From Trochalopteron elliotii (lineage: Eukaryota; Chordata; Aves; Passeriformes; Leiothrichidae): a DNA stretch of 64,000 nucleotides. Below, piece after piece: positions 24,801 to 39,200 of the stretch (positions within the stretch are counted from its first letter, which is position 1; every line of letters starts with the position of its first letter). Under the pieces are notes generated by a model that did not search any database, was not told the DNA's origin, and worked only from the letters and a program-made list of their open reading frames with translations. The stretch lies in contig JANPWX010000061.1 in NCBI GenBank assembly GCA_024734555.1, forward strand, positions 1,365,634-1,429,633. Direction: 5' to 3'. A program made the translations under genes and the position numbers.

Positions 24801-27050
24801 ACTTCAGCCTGATTTTGTACTTCTTTTTCCTGTTGCCTCTACTGTCTAGTTGGCATTTCCCACTTGGTGACAGAGGACAGAGGTTAGATCAGTATCAGAG
24901 CATGGAAACAGAAGTGCTGGAAGATCATGTGAGTAACCTCAGCACTTTCTGGCAAATCCTCTCAAATGTCACAAAGGAATTGAAGCACAGGTCAGCATTC
25001 TCCTCAACCCTCGCCACATTCCTCCACATCCACAGAGCTCCGCACCATGGAAGTTGTGCCTGTCTGTTCAGGATGGGTGCTGATTTCTCACTCTATACAT
25101 TTCCACTGCGTCACATATTTGCTGAAGATAACTTTGTATGCATTGACAAATCTAACACCAGAAAAGTGGGATAAATAGGGCAGCCAACTGGGGGCACCCA
25201 GCAGGGTTCTCAGAGGTTTTCATGGACTACCCTTGTGACCTAGTGCCAAACATGAGGGCCAAGGCAACAGCAACTTTTATTTCTGTAGTTCACTGACTGT
25301 GTGTAGCATTTCTTGGGATTGTACTTCAGCATTACTTGAAGTAATTCTGTGGAGATCTCTGTGCAATATTATAAATTCCAAGATCCTTCACATTGGGAGA
25401 GGACAACAAGCAAATGTTGTACTGAATTAACAAAAATACATATTCAGAGAATGATTATTTCCATTTTGGTCTTCTGATTCTCTTTATTAAAAGATAGAAT
25501 CAATAACAAAAAATTACAATTCTAATCCACCTTGCTAATACTTCAGAATAGGAGGATATTAGTTTTCCTGCTTCTTGTTAGATACATTAAAAACTATTTA
25601 GTCATTGTATATTGCTGCTCGTGAAAACTGTTACTGAGTAAAAGTTCAGGCAATAAAATATTGAGGAATATCTCACTTCAGTAGTACTGACTGTATCAAT
25701 TCCTACAGTGAGTTTTTATTCAGCTAACTTTGCTTATATCTCCAAACGACACTGTTAATAAAAAGGGAAAGACCAGTTTCTCAAGACCATCCTGAGGAAG
25801 TGATACAAGGCATTATTAGATGTGCTTGAGGATGACTCAGTGATTCTTAAGTTACATCATGCTAAATAAATTATGCCAGAAGTTTGGCTACAATCACAAA
25901 ACAACAGGAGGGGGAAAGTAAGCCAGTTCTGGAGGGTGAAGTACAAGCGTTAGTTTGAAGTGAGCAAGATTGCTTCTCTGTGAAACCCAGACTGACAGAA
26001 AAAAAGGCATGGGAGACTGGGATGATAAAAGGAAGAAGGAAGTGCAGCAGCCAAGCAGGAGTGTGTGACACAGGACATGCTGCAGAATAAGGATTACTGC
26101 TTTCATGGGATTTCCTCTCTTCTAGTCGTTTAAATTACTGCACCCTTCAGACCCTCAACTTATTCTGTGGACATTCCCATCTTTCCCTGGTCCCTTACCC
26201 TAAAGGATCACTTGGTCCTCTGCAGTAAATTGCCTCTAGATCCTCCTGCTGCCTCTGAAATCACTAGGACACTGGACTAAGACAGTTGGGTACCATCCTA
26301 CTGACACTGACTGAAAGCTAATTATTACAGGTTGTGTGTCCGGCTCAGTGACTGCAGGGGATCACCATTTCTGGATTCTGAACGTCTCAGTTACTTGCTG
26401 TTGAAATGTAAAAGCTGGGATCATGAAGCAAAACATGTTTGGGGGTTTCAGGAGAAAGAGCAGCCTATCAAGCAGAGACCAAGAGGAATTACCTAATTAG
26501 AACTGTGCTGAAGAGTTCAATGAGTTACTCATGAACTTGTGAGAAATACATAGCACAGATTTAACAGTGATTATCACGTGTTGTGGATTCATTCTGTGTA
26601 GCAGAAATATGTAGCACAAAGTACCTATAACCCCCTGTGCCATGTGGATAAAGCAGCAAATTAACTCAGCCTGTCTCTGACAGACCCCATGTGGCCAGCC
26701 TCCCACAGGTTACAGTACCGTAAAGGGAACTCTGGACACACCATCCTCTCCTTTCTGAGTGCCCTGCCCTCCACAGACACTGGGGACCTGGGCCACCCAC
26801 TATTCCTGCCTAGAGATGATTTTGCTTTTCAAAGATGGATTTTATTTACAAGAAAATTTGCATAATGATAGGTAAGTTATAGATGAAATGCAAGAGCTGC
26901 AACTTCAAGTTGCTGTGGCACCACAGACGTTTTTCCTCCTCTCGTATTAAAAATGGCATGAGAATGTTTCTCTATGTGATACCCAAACTCTGGGTAAAAG
27001 TAACAGAGCAGATGGTTAAAGGGTAATACACTTTTTGTTTTTCTTAAAAA
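21871..27050. other. Intergenic DNA with one CR1 fragment
   Basis: No gene is supported. Apart from the CR1 fragment at 22468-22556 and homopolymer runs, I see only short open frames without family resemblance. Confidence 0.6.
22468..22556 (+). mobile_element. CR1 LINE 3'-end fragment
   Basis: It reads GTGCTCTAGGGAGCCCTGC, then AGGTTGGACTAAATGACTTC, then GGTCCCTTCCAAACTTACCC and ATTCTGTAATTCTGTGAA. This is the classic CR1 3' terminus with its short terminal repeat of ATTCTGTG type. It is 5'-truncated. Confidence 0.92.
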
Positions 27051-27059
27051 CACCAAGAT

Positions 27060-27103
27060 TTAAATAGTCAGATTTATGTCTGACTGTTTTAAATAGTCAG
27101 ATC
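27060..27103. repeat. Hairpin plus third copy of AGTCAGA
   Basis: AGTCAGA at 27065 is followed six bases later by its complement TCTGACT. TAAATAGTCAGAT then recurs at about 27091-27103. The arrangement could form alternative hairpins. Confidence 0.7.
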
Positions 27104-27921
27104 CTATGTGGATGGCAGTCGGCCTCTGTGGAGAAGTAAAGTCAGCCAGGGAGGTGGGATGTAACACTCCCACACTGAGCAGAGAAAGTATCTTCCCTTC
27201 TTAGTCTTTCCTCTACAATTTTGCAATTCTACTGGCTGCCTCCTGTTCTGATGAGGGGCTGCTCTGCCTGACTTATTCCTTTCCTTATCTTTATCCCTAA
27301 TTTAACACTCCCAGGGTGAGCCTGGCAGCAGCTGTGGTACAATAGGGCCAAAGCAAGAGGCTGTGCCCACTGGCACAGGGGTTGGGAAGAGGGTGGGACC
27401 TGTGCTGCTGGAAGAGGGGTGTCCAGCCACCTCAGACAGACGTGTCCAAGTTCAGCCCAACAGCCTGCATGGCACCTTTACTGCTGATAAACCTGGGACT
27501 TCAGTCTAGGGCTTTGTCACACCACGCCACAGGGAATAAGGGAGAAGGTAATGAGGCACACAGAGAAACTCAGAAGGCAGCTCTTGTCTGTCCTTTCACC
27601 TATGTGATGCTGAAGACCAGGAAACACAGTAATTACAGAGCCTCTTAAAGAAATAATGACCTCCAGCTGCAGCTTTTCAACTCAACTTTTTAAAACCTTT
27701 CCCTTCTAATTAAGGGCATTAAGGAGTCATTTCTTCCTGGACCTCAGAGAGAACCACTTTCCTCATATTAGTACAGTCTTTGAATGACCAAGAAATGTTC
27801 TTTTCTCCCCTTAGTTTTAAGAAATAACTTATAGATCATGTACTGAGAAAATCAGAGTCTCACCAGGGAGGAGTACAACTGGGAGATGAGTGACATCTGC
27901 TACCCTAAGTGTGTAAAAAGG

Positions 27922-27941
27922 CACACCTCTTATGAGGTGTG
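27922..27941. repeat. Perfect inverted repeat, 8-nt arms
   Basis: CACACCTC, loop TTAT, then GAGGTGTG. CACACCT is also the core of a T-box half-site (AGGTGTGA-like), so the palindrome resembles paired T-box sites; this is only a resemblance. Confidence 0.75.
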
Positions 27942-30900
27942 TTAGATGCAGAGAGCTCACAGAATGCTTTGAAAAGGTTTTGGGGACTTTCTGTTAAAAG
28001 CTGATATTGTGAAAGGGAGAACTACTGTAGAAGAAAACATATTTGCTATTCTCTTTCCCTCAAGAAGACTGGAAAGGTAGGAGAATGCTTTTTCATCCTT
28101 TGTGAGCAGCAGCTAATCAGCAGATTGGAACAATAGGGAGCATTAATAGCTTGTCTGTGCTTTGCCAAATGCAATGCTATTTTTGGTATGAGTCTAAGGG
28201 CATGATTCAGCAGTTTCTTAGCCAGCAAGTAGTTCAGACCTATCTCAAGAGTATTTTAAGACTCATGGTATCACATGTTTCTTAGTAATAGTTTTCCTTT
28301 CTTCCTTTATCTGTGATTACATAGTAATTCCATTAATGCATCACTCATCAGTAAGTATGGGAAAACATTGGGTCATACAGTGTAGTGAGAGAACTCAGTC
28401 AGATGGATGCAGTGATCACCAAAGGTGTTCCTGCTCAATAGAATTATCTGTGACGCTCTTTATCAAACTTTAATTCTTGTGAGACAGTTAATTTGAATTA
28501 AAGATAGCTGAAATCCATGAACTGTGACCATGGCAGGATCAACTCTGAGCCATATTAGTTTTACTAACTTTGCATGCAGCTAGGAGGGTTAGCAATCTTC
28601 TCAAGGCTACTAATATCATCTTGTATGTATTTTTAGGATTGGGCTTCTGGTTGCAGTTACTCATTTGGCATTGTCAAGAAAAAGATACAATGATCAGAGG
28701 TCAGCTGTAAGGCTGGAAATTTGAACTGACAGTGTAAGTGTGAGCATAAGTATAATGAGAAAGGTAGGATTCAACTACCTTAAAATACAGGGGGTGTGTG
28801 AGATGCTCTTGTTTAATCTGCAGTCAGGGGTGCACTACTCATGTTCACTCTCTATAGGAGAAATACAGCTTCATGAGCAGCAAGCAATGTTCTTGCTGCC
28901 TTTGCCATAAATATCCTGATTAGAACTAAAAAGGAAACAAAACTCACATGATAGAAACTTGAGCAGTTTAAATCCCCTTTCCTTATTCACACTGAACACT
29001 GCACAGATCCCCTCTCCTCACTGTCCTGCCGTGGGTAACTGGCTCATAGCATGTGCAAGACCTTCCCTGGGAAGAATCCTGATTTGGTGATGTACTGTGG
29101 GAAAACTCTTTGGCCTCCCTGCTACAGTAGCCTGCTTGTTCCATAACTCAGCTTTCATGGTTCCTTCACAATTTTCAGGCAGAAAATAGGGTAAAGCACA
29201 TCTGATGGCCCTTGGCATGTTCACCCCATTCCTTGCATGAAGAGGAAAAGAGCCTGTGTGGGCAACTGCCAGTATCTGTGAAATCAAACATGCTCCTCTG
29301 GAAAAAAATTTCATGGTATTTCCTTTGCAGGGAGGGGCTGGGCATGACATGTGGAAAGAATCCAACCTGATAGTGTAGTGCTCACTGAAAAAGTGAAAAA
29401 TAATCAGCACAGTTCTCAGTGGAGGGAGTGATTCCTGTTGTTCATGTGGGAGTCAGGCACCAAGATGCCTTTGCAGCCTCAGTGCGTTATCTGGAACTAA
29501 TGTGAAGTGTCCATTAGTCAGTGGAACTAGATATTGATTCAGTGACTGAACTGGGGGAAAAGAGACTTTTGGGTAGGTGAAGAACATCCCAAACACATGC
29601 GTCTCACTCAGCCTCAAGCACTTGAATGTTGGCAAAAAAACGCTCCAAAATATGTTTTAGGACAGACAAAATACTGAGCCTTATACAAAGTTATATCTAA
29701 ACAGGAGTAACTCTGCAAAATAGAACATTAAGATGTTATGGAATGTCAGGCCTCACACAACTTACTTGCTTGTTTTTCTTTACTAGAGTGAAGAGGAAAA
29801 TCTGTGTATTTTCTTTGAAGCTGTTTCATGATTTAAACCAAATTCACACCAAAACTTCCTTACTGCAATAGCCCCAGCACTCATTTGTATTTTAGAGGGG
29901 GAAAAGGTTTATGAAAATGAAATGAAAGAGAACGAGTATTATGTCACATCAAGGCACCAGAGTAGCAACAAACTAAGAAATTAACAAAATAAAGCTCTTT
30001 CAAGAATATATAAATTGTCCTTTGGTAAAGGTAACAAGAAAATGGCTGTTAAAGGTTTGGGGGCTCCCATATTTTCTCAGCTGTTCATAAGCAAGATTAA
30101 AAACTTCATCAGTGAAATACAAATGTGGGACATGTCATGTGGGTTTTCTCTTGTGTATTTCTGACTAATCAGGGCCCTTTAGGTTAAGAGATGAATTAAT
30201 CCACCCTCTCAGGCAATATGTGGTGTGTGTGGGAAGTCTTTTTGAGAAGGTATGTTAAAAGAATTCTGTAGTAGCTGGGTACCAGAGTGAAAGCCAACCT
30301 CTGGCTACAGGCTTAGCACAGTATGAATTAGTTACTTACAATGAAAGCTTTTTTTCTCCTCTGGATTCCCACAGAGTTAAAAGTTCTGTAAGCAAGTAAA
30401 AGCCAAATGAAAATATGAAAGCTGTACAGACCTCTGGCCTTGTCAGCCACTATGTAAGGCAAAGTTCATCTCGCTGCTCTCCACTGCTGACATTCTTGGC
30501 AGGCAGGACAAAGCTCTCCTCCTACCACTGCTGGAGCCTTGCCACAGCTGTGCTGAACATCTCCCTGCTTTAGGCTCTGAGAAGCTGATGGAAGACATTT
30601 GACATTGTACCTGGATCCTTTTTTAATGGGGAAAAAAACTACTACTGTACTCTCAAAACTGCTGTGTTTTCTCCCTGAGAAATTCTTTAACCATTGAAAT
30701 TTGGTTGGAAGCTTCAAACACTTCAAACAGGTCCTTCTATTAGACAGAAACACTGGTACAGGTAATTATTTTACAGTACCTTGCAGTTGTTTCAGATTCT
30801 TTTAGCAAAGGTGCTCATGCAATTCCTAGGTGGTGACTGCCTTTTTATCTCGTTGTAAGAAAGTCCCTTACAAACACACACTGTGCTTCTGTCTGGAGAT

Positions 30901-33358
30901 GTGCCTTGCTTTTGCCTGCTTTAGATTTATTCTTCTGGGTGAAATATCCTGTTACTCAAACTGTACATGCCAGTGGTATTTGATGCCTGGAAAATCAAAC
31001 ACTCTTTGGTGTAAGCGCTGAAATCACTTCAGTTGGATGTGATGTAAACACATTAAACAGTGTTTAATGAAAATGCAGAGAAATCTGTACAGGATCTTCC
31101 AGCATTTCAAAGATTAAAAAAAAATACTGCCTTTACTACTTGACTTCATTTTTGGATTCTGAAAATGTTTATTATTAGAATGAGAAGGATATAAACTTAA
31201 AGGTTGAACACCCCAAATGTGATAAGTCTATTGGTTTGAGGCCTAAACCTTTATTTTTTCAACTTTAAACTATTTAAAATATTTCATTTTAAACTATTGC
31301 ATTAAGCACTTTACATGGATTCCCTGCATGGACTATTACCTTTAGGAATGAGAAGGAATTAAACTCCATGCTTGTCTTACTGGTAAAGTGTAATCAGAAT
31401 GACAATTACAGCTGATCACAGAGTAACAGTCCACTCTTCTGACTGCAGACTGCAAGTTGTCACAGGGTCAGGAAATGTATGTTTTCTACTGCCAGACAGG
31501 TTTATTACTACTAATACATATTTTGAATTGCATTAAATATCACAAATCTGAATTCTGATTATTGAGTCACAAAACTGCTCTTGCAGAACACAATAATGTA
31601 TCACCTTAAGTAGGGAGCAATTTGTTGCTTTAAGGTAAAATAGTTATAATCTGCTTGCCAGGATTTTCAAATGTTTTGCAAGTTCAAGTTTCTTTTCTAA
31701 GTTAGGCTTCACACACAAGGAATGATAGGAAACAATCACTAGAATGATTTAAGCTTTGTGGCACTCCAACTTAAATAATGAGTTTTCCCTTTGCCTGTAA
31801 CAGTGCTCATTATTGTCTCTGTTTCCTGAGTTAAACAAAAGCCAGAAAACTGCACAGTTTGAGAGACTGCAAGTGAAAAATCTAAGTTTTCCAAACAGTT
31901 TGGGTCCTGTTGACTGGCTGAGGTGTAGGAGTGGACACAAGAAAAATTTTCTGCAATAACCAACACTGTAGAAGAAGCTCTCATGTTTTGAGAACAGATT
32001 ATTGTTCATCACAGCAGATGTTTCTTTTGCAGAAAAACAACGGAAAATTGTTGGATTCTGGTAACTTCTATCTAAAAACTACTGACAAGGTAGAAATTTC
32101 AGCTGTCCTGCCCTCGAAGAGAGTGAATACAAAGGCTCTCTATGAACTTGGAGTCAGCCATCCTTAAAGGTTACTTTGAAATTCAGACCTGCTGGTCATC
32201 TTTAGCTTGATATCCAAACTTGAGCTTTTTCTTCCCCTGAGCTTCCACATAAGTGGCAGCACTTTAAAGGGGTTTGTTAAGAAATGTCTCAGAGCTCCTG
32301 CCCCACCATCCCCACTTCCCCCTCCATCCTCCCTGGCACGCTGCATCTGTAAACACAGTGTGACACAGGCTCAGTTCTTAGGCCACAGTCCTGTCATAGT
32401 GTATCTAAAACTGGAAAATGTTACCCTAATTTTGAAGGAAAATCAGTAGTCTCGGCTATATTTTGTTAGGCTTTGAATACTAATTTACTGATAAAATGGT
32501 GGAAATACTTCCTTAAAGAGAGATGCAGGGTACAGTAAAACATTTCTATGCACATTGAAAATATGTGGTTATGAGGTCAGCAATGTAAAACACCATCTGC
32601 AATGTACCAGATCCTAATTTACACAATGAACTTCACCTCAGCCGTGAAATAAACCTCTTCCATGCACCCACTGATAAGGAAGATTGTGCTGGAGAGCAGA
32701 TTCATCTCCTTTTTCCAAGGCTGTGAATAGCAAGGATGCATTAGCCACTGGACAGCCTTCTCCAGTAGCCTATCCAGTATCAGGAGGGCTTACTGGGCCT
32801 TCTCATATGAGGATGTGTCAGCTCCAAAACAGTGAACCAGAGAATTCGTGTGGCGCCCTTTACCTCAGGGTCACTTGTTAGGACGTTAGAACATTGCTGT
32901 TTTTCCTGTCCTTAGAAAGAAAAAGTCATGTTTTTCAGCACAGATATTGCAAATGTAATATGCTGATACTTGTGATTGGAGAGTTTCATTTCCTTGAAGT
33001 CCTTCTCTTCCCCCTTCTCTTTCCCTTCTGGAAAAACAGAAATGCAATTAGGAACTTAAATCGCTGTCCATTGGCTATCTATGGAAAGTTGGCACATTCC
33101 TCACATGGTCTCTATTTTTGCCCTTGAAAAGAGCTAATGCACTCTTTCACCTTGCATGTGGTCCAGAATGAATCTCTCCCTCTTGTTTGCACTCCTTCAG
33201 AGAAGTCACTTTTTTCCCTAAGAGAGGCTTAAAAATTAAAACCAAACCAGACCAGCTTAAAAGGGAAGGTCAATATTTAATGAGTCATGAATATATGCAT
33301 AATATTAGTGTTACAAGTGACTTCAGATTCTAGGATAAGAAGAGATTCTCTAATGAAA

Positions 33359-33394
33359 TTTTGATTAAAAATTGGTGTTTTTGATTAAAAATTG
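33359..33394 (+). repeat. Short tandem duplication, 20-nt spacing
   Basis: TTGATTAAAAATTG at 33361-33374 recurs at 33381-33394, with GTGTTT between. It is a local duplication. Confidence 0.8.
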
Positions 33395-36216
33395 TGGAAA
33401 TGGTATTTTGGGCCAAAAGTCATTTTGACATGATGCAGACACTTGCCAGAAACGCAGGGATGGCAGGCAGCAACTGTGGAATGGCTGTGTAATGCCAAGA
33501 GACTCTGAGCAAGAAGATGTTGCAAAGATGTTTGGACACTTTGAGAGGTGAGTGATGTAAAATGAACTAGAACGGGACAAAATCCAGTGAGATATGTAAA
33601 ATCCTGTTCTGTCTGCCCACAGAGCTGTAAGAATAAATTTGCTTGCCTGTCATCTACTAAAGTTAGGAGTTTTCTCTGCCCTTTGGTGAATGAAAGTTAC
33701 TTTTCACTTGATTCATTTTACTACAGCATCAGAAATGCAATTTTTTTGTAACTGCTGGAAATACCTGTGCCTCTGCCAACAGGGAATGTGGGTTTCTCAG
33801 ATGAGTTTGGTGGCTCTCTCTGGTGAAGACCTACATGTTCAAAGGAAAATTGGTAATGCTAGATAAGCTTTTGCACTTTAGTACCAAAACCACAACATGT
33901 GCACTGTGCATAATGGTGCTGCCTCATCTAAGCATATAGGTACCATCAAACTCTACAAGTGCAAAAAATTTTGGTATTTTAGAAGGGAAGTTTCTTCAAA
34001 AAGGAAACTTTTGCTATACATAGTCTATTTTAATAGATCAAAACCTGAGTTTAGTGCGTTTTGATTCTAGCAATAAGCGTGCTCTATGATTTGCCCCTGG
34101 GAGCAAGCAAATTCATTGTGCTCATGACATGTAAAAATATACAAGAAATAATACTTCTGAGGTTTCACATCCTTTCACAGTGTAATCAGAAGACCCAGGA
34201 GTAGATGTCTGAGCAATGATAGGAGTGCAGTGGAGTCATATGTTTCCCATGGAAATCATTTGTGACTTCCCTCTCTTTACTGCCACACTTCTTCAAAGCA
34301 CAAAACCAGCTTGTATTTTAAGCAGAACAATTATTTGCTTTACATCAAAGTTTTATGTAGCTCTTAATCCAAGCTGGATTTCAAAGGAGTGAAGTTAACA
34401 GAAATCTCTGTAACACATGGGTGGTGATGTGTTTTCCTCTCCTGGTACAATTTCTATTGATAGATCTTGACATACTTTACAAACACTAATAATTCAGCTG
34501 CTTGCCAGAAAGAAAATATGGTTTGCTGTTTCAGAAGAATTATTGCCAATTCCTCCTTCTTTTGCAGAGAACTGTAAAAGCAGTCATCTTTACACCTTAA
34601 CTGCTGTGTAATTGCAGTGTGATTATGGTCTGATGTATCTCCAAGTGTTTCAGTTAAAGTATCTGGGTGTCTAATTCTGTATTTTATAATTTTACCTCTC
34701 AGGGCTCTTTTTGCTGCTTGTGTTGTTCCTATGGGTCAGAGTTTTGAAAAAACAGGCTTGTTGTCTTTTATTTAATGGGCTAAACTGCTATCTGAACAGG
34801 TTATTTGCCTTCCCCCTTTTGATACAACTGTAATACTTGGAAAGTTAATGAAAAGCAGAAATGGGATTACTCATACTAAAAAAAAAATCCATATTTTTAC
34901 TGTAAGACTCTATCAACAGGCACAATTGTTGGACAGAGATAACCCAAACTTTCTGATTCACACATGAGACAATTTGCTTCTTCCTCAAAAGAGTAGTTCA
35001 ATGTAAAGCAGTAAAAAAATGGGGACTTTTATTTTATTTGTGCTGATTGGATCATATTACAGCTCGAAGCCTTGTCTGGGGTCACTTGGTGTGACTGTGT
35101 ACAGTTTGTCACCGTGGTGACAGTGGCCCTCCTGTACTGTGAGACTCTTAGTTCTGTCCATGAAATTGCTGTTTCTGCACATTATTTGCAGAAGGCTGGT
35201 TGTGAACATTTTGCTTTTGAAATTCATGCTTGTATGAATTGACTGTTTCTGTTTTCTGGAAAGGTGAAATGGCTTCACTTCTGTAATGACTTTACACTAA
35301 ACTAGCCATTTGAGCCATTATGTCTGTAGTTCTCTCAAGAAGCTGTATGCCTCCCTGGGACAAGAGGTGAGTGCAGTTGGACAGCCCTTTATAAAGGGCT
35401 CTTTAGACTTGATGGTTTTTAAATGGAATTAGGTCCTGATCATGTCCAAGAAGAAAACTAAGGCAAATTTTGTTTGCTTTTATACTCCAGTTCTTTGTGG
35501 TCAGGAGCTGAGGCAGCAGAAGTATTTTGCTTTTCAGGCTGCTGTTGCAGTGGTAACAGCCAGGTCAGGGATGTCAGCTCTTGCAGATAAATAACTGTGT
35601 CTTCCTGCTTGTGTGACTGAGATGGGCAAAGGCTCCTGTCAGAACAGGGAATCCTCTCTCCTCAGGCCCAAACCTCCATCTCAGGTAAAATCCCCTTCAG
35701 GACCAACAAATAAATATTTCTTTTTAGCATCTATCTCTTTGTAACTCATCGCTGTTAACATTTCTATTTTATAGTTTTATTTTAAACCTCCATGTTTTCT
35801 TTTTCTACTTACAGTCTCTTGATTCTTTAGCAAGATGAATTTCTTTCCAGACCAAGAGAGGTGTTTAGGGAAGAGAAATAAAAGTGGAGTCTCTATGCAG
35901 TCCAGTTTAAACAGTGTGCTTTCTTCTTATGTCTTCAATTGCCTTAGACATCTCTGCCTGCCTTCAGACTGACTTGTTTGTTCAGACTGAAAGGCTTGCT
36001 GGAGTCAAATCCAAGGGGAATAATATATATTCCATTAACCCCATTGTACAGTCCAGTTCTCCCACGTGTCACTCCTCAGCAGCTCTATCTGAGGGCTAAT
36101 TTCTGTAGTAAGGGACAGAGAAACTGGAAAATTTAACTTGTTTCTAGCAACTAGAGCCTAGTGAAAGTCATCATTCCCTCATTCAGTGGTGGGTAGGGTG
36201 AATTTGCATGTTCTGC

Positions 36217-36218
<2 letters not shown>

Positions 36219-36253
<35 letters not shown>
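36219..36253 (+). repeat. AT dinucleotide microsatellite followed by poly-T
   Basis: About eight AT units are followed by about 18 T. It is likely polymorphic and error-prone in assembly. It could be the remnant of a retroelement tail on the minus strand, but no element body is recognisable. Confidence 0.85.
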
Positions 36254-36256
<3 letters not shown>

Positions 36257-39200
36257 TTATTTTCTCCTTGACAGTGGATTTTGGGTCAGGATGCCTACGT
36301 GGTGTTGCTGAGGGCAGGAGAGCTGCTTCCACACCCAGCCCTATGAAATACATGTCGTCCCATGAAGGAAGCCAGCTCTGGGGAGCTGGAGGAAGGAAAT
36401 ACTTTTCCTGTTTTGTATTGGCCCCAGACACTCTAAAGCTACTTTTGTGATTAATTTAGCCAAGTGCAGTTTGAGAGATGTATATGTTGTTAACCTCTGA
36501 ATGTCTTTCCTCTTTGGAATTCAAATATGGTATAAAATCCTTGGTACAGGTACATTTTTTAGATAAAAAAGTGTATTTTTTCCTTAATCATACAGTTAAC
36601 ACAGATCACAAATTGAAGATAAAAACACTCAGTGAAACGCTCACTTCATGCTTTCTCTTAGTTATTTTACTTTTTTATTCAAAAAGTAGATTTTATCCTG
36701 GACAAAAGTTGCTTTTATAGACAACTTCTGTGGGAGCTACACAGACAAGGTGTGCTTTGTAGCAAGTAAATGATTAAGGATTGTCTATATTTCTTGTTAT
36801 GGTCCTTTCTGGGGCTCCAGAGGCCTTTGTGGGAATATATTCCACTGAAATAACAGAATCATCCCTTCCTTTACTTTATCTACTGGGCGATTCATTCTTT
36901 AGCAAAATATTTAAATAAGTGGGGTAAGAAAACTTAATGGAAAAACTGAAAAAAAATCCATGTTAAAATGGGACAGGGGAGCACTAAAATGAAGACTGTA
37001 CATTACTCAATAGTTGTTTTGTTTTTTGTGGTTAGTCAAACTGTCCTTTCCCTGCACAAGTGAGGATTGCTAAGCATGAAACATCCCCTTTTGTAAGCCA
37101 TCCAAACCACAGCTTTTGTGCTGTGTCAGCTTTCTCACCACTTTAGGTACTGTGAGCAGCAGAGAGCTGCTGTGACTTGTGACTGGTTCAATGACCACGA
37201 GTAATGGTTAAGGAATAAAAATGACCCTCAAATCATATGATTTTGATCTGGAAAATATGTTCTTAGAATTAAGGCAAAGGTTGGCATGTTTTTCAACTTT
37301 CATTTACTAAAAGACAAGTTATTTCACATGGCAAAATATGAATTTAAAAACCATGTGTGAGAAATTAAAAACTAGGAAAGAGTAAGCTAAACTGCTTTGT
37401 TATACTGTCCACAGCAACATTATTGCCCCATGCAAGATCAGCATTCTCAGTAGTGTATGTAGTTATGGATCATGATTTTAGCTTTAGTCTTTGGGATATA
37501 TGTCCTCAAAAGTGTCTAATTCCCTATGATACTTTGAATCTAGCACTGTTTGTCTACTATGCAAGTTTGTGATTATAAATGGGGATTGTTTTAGTTTCTC
37601 CAGAAGTGCAAGCAAACCCTACATATTTAAACATCACCAGTGTGCTTGGAGGCATTGCTGCCCATTCAAGCAGTGGTGTCTCCAGCTGGATATGCAGTAA
37701 GAGGCCTTTTTCACCCAGGACAAGATTTCCCTAATCCTTTACATAAATACAGAACAGCTTTTTTTTTCTCATAATTTTTAAAAGGCTGCAGGTTTAAAAG
37801 CTTTTCAGCTATATGATAAATGAAACAAGTTTTTCAGCAGGACCCTTAATTCTCCAGCAGAGAATTCTCAAATTGTGTAGTAATGCCGATAGTTACCCAA
37901 ATAATCCCAAGAAACAAGTCTTTAGTAAGTCCCTGACACAGGCTAAGGCTTTTCAAGGAGTTTGGTTTTTTTTTTTCTCAATTGTTCATAATTTGTGATT
38001 CATAATTTCCTTGGCTGCTGAAATATTGCAGTGACATCTTGTGCCAGCTTCCCTAAGGATGCAGAAAGTTTATATCAAACTACACATGATTTCAGTCCCA
38101 TGGAGCAAGAGTCCTCCATCCTTTTGGTGACAGCCTCACCTTCAGGTTGGTGGATGTGTGATATAATTTCTCTCTTAGAATGAAATGGTTTGAGCTTCCT
38201 TTACAAGGCCTTCACAAGGCTTAGCTCCTTGTCAGGAGCTCCTGCAGTACATAACAGCTCCTGCTGTGTTAGATAATGTGTTACTTGGAGTGCACAGGGA
38301 CATGAGGTCACCTATAGGTGTCATGACTCTGAGAAAGGCTTCATTCCATATGCTGGCAGATAGAGAAGTATATTTATCATGGAAAATGTTTGAAGGCATC
38401 TATAGATACACATTAGTGTTCCAAAGCTGTAAATTCTTCTCAGCCACGCAACCTTAGCAAATACAAAGTACAAATACAACGACGTGCCTGATTACCCTGA
38501 ATGGCTGTTACGTGCTGCAGGCATGAACCAGGGGAGATCCAGTCCCTGTTTGTTCAGCTGAGACTTCTGCTCAGCAGAAGGGTCCTCTCTGCCCAACTTC
38601 TCCCTCTGATTGACGTCATGGGCTTCAGCAGTGTTTGAATGTGGCTGTAGGCACAGGCAGCTGAACTGCTGTCCAATCAGCTTTTCTTTCGGCAGATCCA
38701 GGAGCTCAGGTCTTTGAGGAGATAAATAATGTCATCCAATTTTACACCAGTAACATGCCCGTAATCTTTTGGAACCCCTTCACCTTATGTGGTGTAGGAA
38801 AACCAGCAGCTGGTTGAGAGCCTGTGGTGCCTACCTCCATGACATGAAACTTCTGTTCCCTCTCCTACCCTCATTTCCACTCTCTGAAAGGATCCAGAAG
38901 TCTCTGGTTTTTGCATATGTGTATGTAAGTAATTCCTAATGCATCTGAATTGTCCCAGTAAACTGAATTAGACTAACTTTGTGTGTTTGAGCTCATGTGG
39001 AAGGACTGGGTCTTCTAGTTTGTAACTTTAGTCCTATTAAAGTTCTGAGCAGAGAGAGACTGAGAAAAACCCAGATCTTATTTGCACTAGTAAAAATCAA
39101 TGCACTAGAACTGCATCTGGTATTGAAGGAACAGCTTCTCTGGCAAAGTGAACAGTTTCTCTGACTGGATTTTTTAAATTAACAATGTCCTTTGGTCTGC

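Larger units (their letters stand above)
27104..36210. other. Intergenic DNA, no gene recognised
   Basis: This stretch is AT-rich with scattered short open frames on both strands, none resembling a known protein. It contains the hairpin at 27922-27941 and a tandem duplication at 33361-33394. No RNA gene was recognised. Confidence 0.6.

Noticed and set aside
36219..36253. AT run plus poly-T considered as a retroelement tail
   Set aside because: No element body or target-site duplication was recognisable next to it, so it is listed only as a microsatellite.
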